Shown one piece after another: positions 1 through 3,983 of a DNA stretch of 5,710 nt (its first letter is position 1; every line of letters begins with the position of its first letter). The stretch comes from an uncultured Clostridia bacterium (GTDB lineage: Bacteria; Bacillota; Clostridia; Oscillospirales; Acutalibacteraceae). The notes under the pieces were generated by a model. It did not search any database. It was not told the DNA's origin and saw only the letters and a list, made by a program, of their open reading frames with translations. Both the position numbers and the translations under genes were made by a program. The DNA lies in assembly GCA_946610835.1 (NCBI GenBank), contig CAMOCU010000078.1, positions 1 through 5,710 on the forward strand, given 5' to 3'.

Positions 1-288
1 CAGCCGGAAAACGTGCGGCAAAAGGATAGTGCGCGCCGGATTCGGGTAACGCCGTCCACTCTTTCTGCGATGCTGGATCGGCTGGAATCGGACGGTTATC
101 TGACCCGTGGGCAGGACGCGCAGGACAAACGTGTGCTTGTTCTTACGCTCACACCGGCCGGTCGGCAAAGAGCGCAGGAAGTGATCGAAGAACATCGCCA
201 AAAATTCCGCAGGGCGTTCGGGAATCTGACCGAAAATGAAAAAAAGACGCTCATCTGCCTGCTGGAGAAACTGGTGGGCAATCTGTGA
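1..288 (+). CDS. MarR-family transcriptional regulator, C-terminal part (5' end outside window)
   Basis: The reading frame is open from base 1 to a TGA at 286-288, giving the last 95 residues of a protein of probably 140-150 residues. It shows the winged-helix DNA-binding core of MarR proteins: a helix-turn-helix with the recognition helix around VTPSTLSAMLDRLESDGYL, then the wing with the family's acidic/basic pattern (DAQDKRVLVLTLTPAGR), then a long C-terminal helix (from about RAQEVIEEHR to LLEKLVGNL) that would form part of the dimer interface. MarR proteins are dimeric, usually autoregulating repressors that respond to small ligands; the ligand cannot be told here. The GTG at base 13 is not the true start because the frame continues upstream with family-like sequence. 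A terminator follows the stop, so it is probably transcribed separately from the downstream operon. The family call is confident; the target is unknown. Confidence 0.88.
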   Translation, partial: QPENVRQKDSARRIRVTPSTLSAMLDRLESDGYLTRGQDAQDKRVLVLTLTPAGRQRAQEVIEEHRQKFRRAFGNLTENEKKTLICLLEKLVGNL

Positions 289-309
289 GCGGATCGGAAA
301 CCGGCAAAG

Positions 310-333
310 ACGCAGCTTCGGCTGCGTTTTTTT
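310..333 (+). terminator. Intrinsic terminator after the marR-type gene
   Basis: A perfect 7-bp stem (ACGCAGC / GCTGCGT) closes a TTCG loop, and the second arm runs into seven T residues (327-333). C(UUCG)G is an exceptionally stable RNA tetraloop, so this is a textbook rho-independent terminator, 21 bases after the regulator's stop codon. It separates the regulator from the lipid-kinase operon. Confidence 0.93.
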
Positions 334-354
334 ATGCAATTCCTCAAATTCCTC

Positions 355-383
355 TCGACAACAGCAGAAATGTATGGTAAAAT
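355..383 (+). promoter_or_regulatory. Sigma-A-type promoter of the lipid kinase-thyA-folA-cmk-plsC-ispH/rpsA operon
   Basis: The -35 box TCGACA (355-360, 5 of 6 to TTGACA) and the -10 box TAAAAT (378-383, 5 of 6 to TATAAT) are separated by exactly 17 bases, and a TG (375-376) one base before the -10 makes it an extended -10. Transcription would start near 390, leaving a leader of about 30 bases before the ATG at 421. It sits directly after the terminator and is the only good promoter seen upstream of the gene cluster. Confidence 0.78.
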
Positions 384-391
384 ACATGTAT
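370..391. promoter_or_regulatory. Candidate operator: ATGTAT inverted repeats over the -10 box
   Basis: Three copies of one hexamer cluster here: ATGTAT (370-375), its reverse complement ATACAT (382-387) and ATGTAT again (386-391). The first two form a perfect 6-6-6 inverted repeat around the -10 box, and the last two form a 10-bp perfect palindrome (ATACATGTAT, 382-391) at the expected transcription start. A dimeric repressor bound here would block RNA polymerase. The neighbouring MarR protein is an obvious but unproven candidate. AT-rich promoter DNA can give such palindromes by chance. Confidence 0.35.
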
Positions 392-408
392 CTATTGAGT
401 ATTTTTCC

Positions 409-414
409 GGAGGT
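409..414 (+). promoter_or_regulatory. Ribosome binding site fixing the lipid kinase start at 421
   Basis: GGAGGT ends 6 bases before the ATG at 421. The other in-frame ATG (334) follows the terminator T-run, lies upstream of the promoter and has no Shine-Dalgarno sequence, so 421 is the real start. Confidence 0.85.
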
Positions 415-420
415 AGCTCT

Positions 421-1335
421 ATGGAAAAGAAAAAAGCGCTGATCCTGGTCAATCCCCGTTCCGGGCGGATCGTTGCGCGGCAGCTGGCGTTCAACTTCGG
501 TCACGATTTTCAGGGCTCCGCATACGAGCCGTTTATCCGCCTGACCACCGGCCCGCGGGACGCTATGGATGTGGCGCAGCGGCTGGCCGGGCAGTTCGAT
601 CTTGTGGTATGCCGGGGCGGCGATGGTACGCTCAACGAAACGATCAACGGCGTGCTGCGAAGCGGTACGGATGTTCCGATCGGTTATATCCCTGCCGGGA
701 CGACCAATGACTTTGCCAAGAGCAACGGTATTCCCTTTGATCCCGAGGCGGCGATTCGTCTGATTCTTCAAGGCGAGCCGACGCCGCAGGACGTCGGGCT
801 GTTTGGCGAGGAACGGTATTTCTGCTACACGGCGAGTTTCGGAATGTTTACCCGCTCCTCCTATGCAACAGACCAAAAAATCAAAAATCGTTACGGCTAT
901 GCGGCGTATCTTGCCGCAGGCGCGCGCGAAGTGTTCCATATCGAGCAGATTCCCCTGCGTGTCACGGCAGACGGCGTGACGTACGAGGGCGAGTATATTT
1001 TCGGCTCTGTGACCAACGCGTATGCGGTCGGCGGCGGTGTGCTGAAATTTGAACGCGACAAAGTGCGTTTCGACGACGGGCTGATGGAGCTTGTGCTGAT
1101 CAAAAAGCCCGACAAACTCTCAGATCTTGCCAAAATGTTTACGGATCTTCAAAAAGGTATCTACGACGAGCGGTACATCACGGTCGTTCCGGGCAAGGTG
1201 TTCCTGTTCGATTTCCTCGACCGGGAGATTCCGTGGACGCTCGACGGCGAGTTCGGCGGCAAAACGCGCGAGGTTGCGATCCAGTGCATTCCCCGCGGAT
1301 TTACCATCATCAAACAAAAGGAGGAACAGGCATGA
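421..1335 (+). CDS. Diacylglycerol kinase-family lipid kinase (DgkB/YegS/BmrU type)
   Basis: This 304-residue soluble kinase is the usual length for the family. It is expected to phosphorylate diacylglycerol with ATP to phosphatidic acid at the cytoplasmic membrane face, returning diacylglycerol released by lipid or polymer synthesis to the phospholipid pathway. Visible motifs are NPRSG at 11-15, the nucleotide-binding GGDGTLNE at 66-73, PAGTTNDFA at 91-99, the DDGLMEL stretch starting at 218, and LDGE at 274-277. D68, D97, D219 and E277 fall where the Mg-network acids and catalytic Glu of Staphylococcus aureus DgkB are expected (from memory of that structure). It is the first gene of the operon, behind its own promoter and ribosome binding site, and its stop overlaps the thyA start by 4 bases (ATGA). 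The exact lipid substrate is uncertain because relatives act on other lipids, so no gene symbol is given. Confidence 0.9.
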   Translation: MEKKKALILVNPRSGRIVARQLAFNFGHDFQGSAYEPFIRLTTGPRDAMDVAQRLAGQFDLVVCRGGDGTLNETINGVLRSGTDVPIGYIPAGTTNDFAKSNGIPFDPEAAIRLILQGEPTPQDVGLFGEERYFCYTASFGMFTRSSYATDQKIKNRYGYAAYLAAGAREVFHIEQIPLRVTADGVTYEGEYIFGSVTNAYAVGGGVLKFERDKVRFDDGLMELVLIKKPDKLSDLAKMFTDLQKGIYDERYITVVPGKVFLFDFLDREIPWTLDGEFGGKTREVAIQCIPRGFTIIKQKEEQA

Positions 1336-2162
1336 GCCGCGCAGACGAAATTCTCATCGGCAATCTGCAGGATATTCTGCAAAACGGCGTTTCCGACGAA
1401 GGATACAACGTGCGTCCCCGTTGGGAGGACGGCACGCCTGCCCACACGATCAAGATCTTTGCCATGGTCAACCGTTACGATCTGTCCCGCGAGTTTCCCA
1501 TCTGCACCCTGCGCCGGACTGCGTTCAAATCCGCGATCGACGAAATTCTTTGGATCTGGCAGAAAAAATCCAACAACATTCATGACCTCTCCTCCCACAT
1601 CTGGGATTCCTGGGCGGACGAGAGCGGCAGCATCGGCAAGGCGTACGGCTACCAGCTTTCTGTCAAGCATCATTACGCCGAGGGCGAGTTTGACCAGGTG
1701 GATCGCGTGCTGTACGATTTGCGGCATAATCCGCGTTCACGCCGTATTCTGACCAACATATACAATCACCATGACCTGTCTGAAATGGGGCTGTATCCGT
1801 GCGCCTATTCCGTCACGTTCAACGTCAGCGGCAATCGGCTCAACGCGATTCTCAACCAGCGCTCGCAGGATATGCTTGTGGCCAACAACTGGAACGTGGT
1901 GCAGTATGCCGTGCTGGTGCATATGATGGCGCAGGTTTCCGGGCTGGAGGTCGGCGAGCTGGTGCATGTTGTCGCCGATGCGCACATCTATGACCGCCAC
2001 ATTCCGCTTGTGCGCGAGCTGCTTGAGGCAAAACCTTATCCGGCGCCGCGCTTTGTGATGGACAAGTCTGTCACCGATTTTTACGATTTCACGCCCGACA
2101 GTTTCCGACTTGAGGACTATCAATTCAACACGTTCGACCACAAGATTCCTGTGGCGATCTGA
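1332..2162 (+). CDS. thyA: Thymidylate synthase (Bacillus ThyA type)
   Basis: ThyA methylates dUMP to dTMP using 5,10-methylene-tetrahydrofolate, which becomes dihydrofolate. The protein has 276 residues. Signature pieces are NGVSDEGYNVR near the N terminus (18-28), the phosphate-binding SRR (136-138), the catalytic Cys157 in LYPCAYS, RSQD (177-180), the dUMP-orienting Asn188, DAHIY (216-220) and the conserved C-terminal end PVAI. LYPCAYS in place of the Escherichia coli-type LPPCH, and the N-terminal sequence, place it with B. subtilis ThyA and phage relatives. The start is ATG 1332, with AAGGAGG (1318-1324) 7 bases upstream; a longer in-frame start at 1233 lies deep in the lipid kinase gene. 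It overlaps the upstream gene by 4 bases and precedes folA by 12, which is functionally apt since ThyA produces the FolA substrate. Confidence 0.96.
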   Translation: MSRADEILIGNLQDILQNGVSDEGYNVRPRWEDGTPAHTIKIFAMVNRYDLSREFPICTLRRTAFKSAIDEILWIWQKKSNNIHDLSSHIWDSWADESGSIGKAYGYQLSVKHHYAEGEFDQVDRVLYDLRHNPRSRRILTNIYNHHDLSEMGLYPCAYSVTFNVSGNRLNAILNQRSQDMLVANNWNVVQYAVLVHMMAQVSGLEVGELVHVVADAHIYDRHIPLVRELLEAKPYPAPRFVMDKSVTDFYDFTPDSFRLEDYQFNTFDHKIPVAI

Positions 2163-2174
2163 TCGGAGGGCAGC

Positions 2175-2678
2175 ATGATCCTCATCGCTTCCGCCACCAA
2201 CGACTGGGGTATCGGCAAAGACAACGCGCTGCTGTACCGCGTGTCTGCGGATATGGTGCGTTTCCGCCGCCTGACCAGCGGCAATATTGTGGTCATGGGG
2301 CGCAACACGCTGCTGTCCATGCCCGGCGGCCGCCCGCTGCCGAACCGCGAAAATATTGTTCTGTCCCGCGATCCTGCTTTTGCGCCAGCCGGCGTGACCA
2401 TGGCGCGGGATGTTCCCGATCTGCTCGAAAAAATACGCGAAACAGACGGCCGGAAGGTGTTTGTGATCGGCGGCGCCGCAGTTTATCGCGCGCTGCTGCC
2501 GTATTGCAGCACAGCATACATCACGCGCTTTTACGCGCGCAAGGATGCAGACTGCTTTTTGCCTGATCTTTCTGCAGATCCTGCATGGGAGCTGCAGGCG
2601 CGCAGCCCGCTGTATGTGCAGGACGGTTTATATTATTCATTTGATACCTATATCCGAAAAGGAGATGGTTCCCTGTGA
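2175..2678 (+). CDS. folA: Dihydrofolate reductase
   Basis: This 167-residue enzyme reduces dihydrofolate to tetrahydrofolate with NADPH, regenerating the cofactor consumed by ThyA next door. Seen in order: WGIGKDN (11-17), the active-site acid Asp26, Phe30 (matching E. coli Phe31 in the folate/trimethoprim pocket), the NADPH-binding MGRNT (41-45) followed by PGGRPLPNR (50-58), the glycine pair in VIGGAAVY (97-104), and Thr117 in YITRF. The usual LPW before the acidic residue is LLY here (19-21), so Tyr replaces the E. coli Trp22; Leu-Leu at this site is, as I recall, common in clostridial enzymes. Whether it changes inhibitor binding cannot be judged. GGAGGG (2165-2170) supports the ATG at 2175. 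The TGA overlaps the GTG start of cmk by 4 bases, suggesting translational coupling. Confidence 0.95.
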   Translation: MILIASATNDWGIGKDNALLYRVSADMVRFRRLTSGNIVVMGRNTLLSMPGGRPLPNRENIVLSRDPAFAPAGVTMARDVPDLLEKIRETDGRKVFVIGGAAVYRALLPYCSTAYITRFYARKDADCFLPDLSADPAWELQARSPLYVQDGLYYSFDTYIRKGDGSL

Positions 2679-3343
2679 TCCATGTTGCCATTGACGGCCC
2701 TGCAGGCGCCGGAAAAAGCACGATTGCACGCAAGGCGGCGGCGGCGCTCGGTTTTGTGTATGTTGACACCGGTGCGCTGTACCGTACGCTGGGGCTGGGG
2801 ATGCTGCGCCGCGGGATTGAACCGACGGATGCGCAGGCGGTCTGTGCGTTGCTCGGCGAGGTGCGCGTTGCGCTGCGGTATATTGACGGCGCACAGCATG
2901 TTTTCCTCGACGGTGAGGATGTGTCTGACGCGATTCGCACGCCGGAAGCATCCATGGCCGCCTCCAATGTTTCCGCGATTCCTGCCGTGCGCGAGCATCT
3001 GTTTTCGCTGCAGCAGGACATTGCCGCGCAAAACAACGTTATTATGGACGGCCGCGACATCGGCACGGTTGTTTTGCCGCAAGCCGAGGTCAAGATTTTC
3101 CTGACCGCATCGCCCGAAGCGCGTGCGCAGCGGCGGTTCAAAGAACTGGAGGAAAAGGGGATGCCCGCGCCATATGACGAGGTATTGGCGGATATTGTGC
3201 AGCGCGACCACAACGACACGCACCGAGCTGTTGCACCGCTGCGGCGTGCAGAGGACGCCGTGCTGCTGGACACTTCCGACCTCACACTGGATGAATCTTA
3301 TCAAGCGGTGATTCAGATCATCAAGGAGAAAACCAATGGCTAA
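2675..3343 (+). CDS. cmk: (d)CMP kinase (cytidylate kinase)
   Basis: Cmk transfers phosphate from ATP to CMP or dCMP, feeding CTP and dCTP pools and recycling CMP released by phospholipid synthesis and RNA turnover. The 222-residue length is normal. It has a P-loop GPAGAGKST (8-16), the nucleotide-binding DTGALYR (31-37), the family hallmark DGRDIGT (125-131), the arginine-rich RAQRR (150-154) of the lid region, and RDHNDTHRAVAPL (177-189), matching the RDxxDxxRxxAPL family motif. The start is GTG 2675, with AAGGAGA (2659-2665) 9 bases upstream; the protein then begins directly with the beta strand before the P-loop, as expected. It overlaps folA by 4 bases and plsC by 8. The cmk-plsC-ispH-rpsA order is typical of Clostridia. 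Confidence 0.96.
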   Translation: MIHVAIDGPAGAGKSTIARKAAAALGFVYVDTGALYRTLGLGMLRRGIEPTDAQAVCALLGEVRVALRYIDGAQHVFLDGEDVSDAIRTPEASMAASNVSAIPAVREHLFSLQQDIAAQNNVIMDGRDIGTVVLPQAEVKIFLTASPEARAQRRFKELEEKGMPAPYDEVLADIVQRDHNDTHRAVAPLRRAEDAVLLDTSDLTLDESYQAVIQIIKEKTNG

Positions 3344-3983
3344 AGAGATTTTTCATTACGACCCCGACAAGCGCAGCAAAATGTTCCCGATTCTTCAGCC
3401 CATTGCCAAACCGTTGGTGCGCTTTGTATTCCGATACAAGGTGATCGGCAAGGAAAACCTGCCCAAGGACGGCGGGTTTATCCTCGCGTGCAACCACATC
3501 CCGGCCATCGCCCCTGTGTTTCTCATCAGTTCCATCTTTCCCAAGCCGATTCACTTCATGGGCAAGATTCAACTGTTTCAAAAACCGTTCAGCCGTTGGT
3601 TCATGACCGGTATGAACGGTTTCCCGATTGACCGCGCCGGATTGGATACCAAGTCAATTGACTACGCCGAGGCGCTGATCCGCCGCGGTGAGGTGCTCGG
3701 AATCTTCCCCGAAGGAACGCGCTCCAAAACACGCGAACCGCAGCGCGCAAAGGCAGGTGTTGCACTGATTGCCAAAGCGACCCATGCCGACATTGTGCCC
3801 GTTTCCATCTATTTTTCCGAAAAACCGCATTACCGTTCGCGCCTGACGGTGCGCATCGGCGAAGTGATCCCGTATGCGGAACTGGGACTGTCGGATGAAG
3901 AGCGCGGCACACAGCAGCTTCGGGAGGCGGCGGTGCGCGTAATGGAAAGGATCAAGACGCTATGGGCGAAAGGACACGCATAA
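3336..3983 (+). CDS. plsC: 1-acylglycerol-3-phosphate acyltransferase (PlsC/LPLAT family), catalytic Asp replaced by Ala
   Basis: PlsC enzymes acylate lysophosphatidic acid to phosphatidic acid at the inner membrane face. The 215-residue protein shows three of the four acyltransferase motifs in good form: GFPIDR (95-100) with the glycerophosphate-binding Arg100, FPEGTRS (124-130), and VPVSI (154-158). Motif I is damaged. The block reads NHIPAIAP (53-60), so His54 is present but the Asp expected five residues later is Ala59 (codon GCC, 3510-3512). In characterised relatives this Asp pairs with the His and its loss strongly reduces activity. A single base change from GAC would explain it, so an assembly or sequencing error is possible. 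AAGGAG (3323-3328) supports the ATG at 3336. The gene overlaps cmk by 8 bases and the ispH fusion by 22. Family membership is clear; activity is in doubt. Confidence 0.88.
   Translation: MAKEIFHYDPDKRSKMFPILQPIAKPLVRFVFRYKVIGKENLPKDGGFILACNHIPAIAPVFLISSIFPKPIHFMGKIQLFQKPFSRWFMTGMNGFPIDRAGLDTKSIDYAEALIRRGEVLGIFPEGTRSKTREPQRAKAGVALIAKATHADIVPVSIYFSEKPHYRSRLTVRIGEVIPYAELGLSDEERGTQQLREAAVRVMERIKTLWAKGHA

Noticed and set aside
334..420. Upstream in-frame ATG (334) as the lipid kinase start, adding 29 residues
   Set aside because: It lies directly after the terminator T-run and upstream of the promoter, lacks a ribosome binding site, and the extra residues do not resemble the family. ATG 421 has GGAGGT at ideal spacing and begins just before the first beta strand.
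1233..1331. Extended N terminus for thyA from ATG 1233
   Set aside because: It overlaps the conserved C-terminal coding region of the lipid kinase in another frame and the added residues are arginine-rich out-of-frame sequence; ATG 1332 has AAGGAGG upstream and matches the family N terminus.
2572..2597. CTGCAG...CTGCAG inverted repeat near the end of folA
   Set aside because: There is no T-run and it sits inside coding sequence; it is a chance repeat, not a terminator.
2521..3304. Long minus-strand ORFs opposite folA/cmk (254 and 218 codons)
   Set aside because: They are Ser/Arg/Cys-rich translations antisense to the well-conserved cmk gene, a common artefact in GC-rich DNA, with no recognisable motifs.
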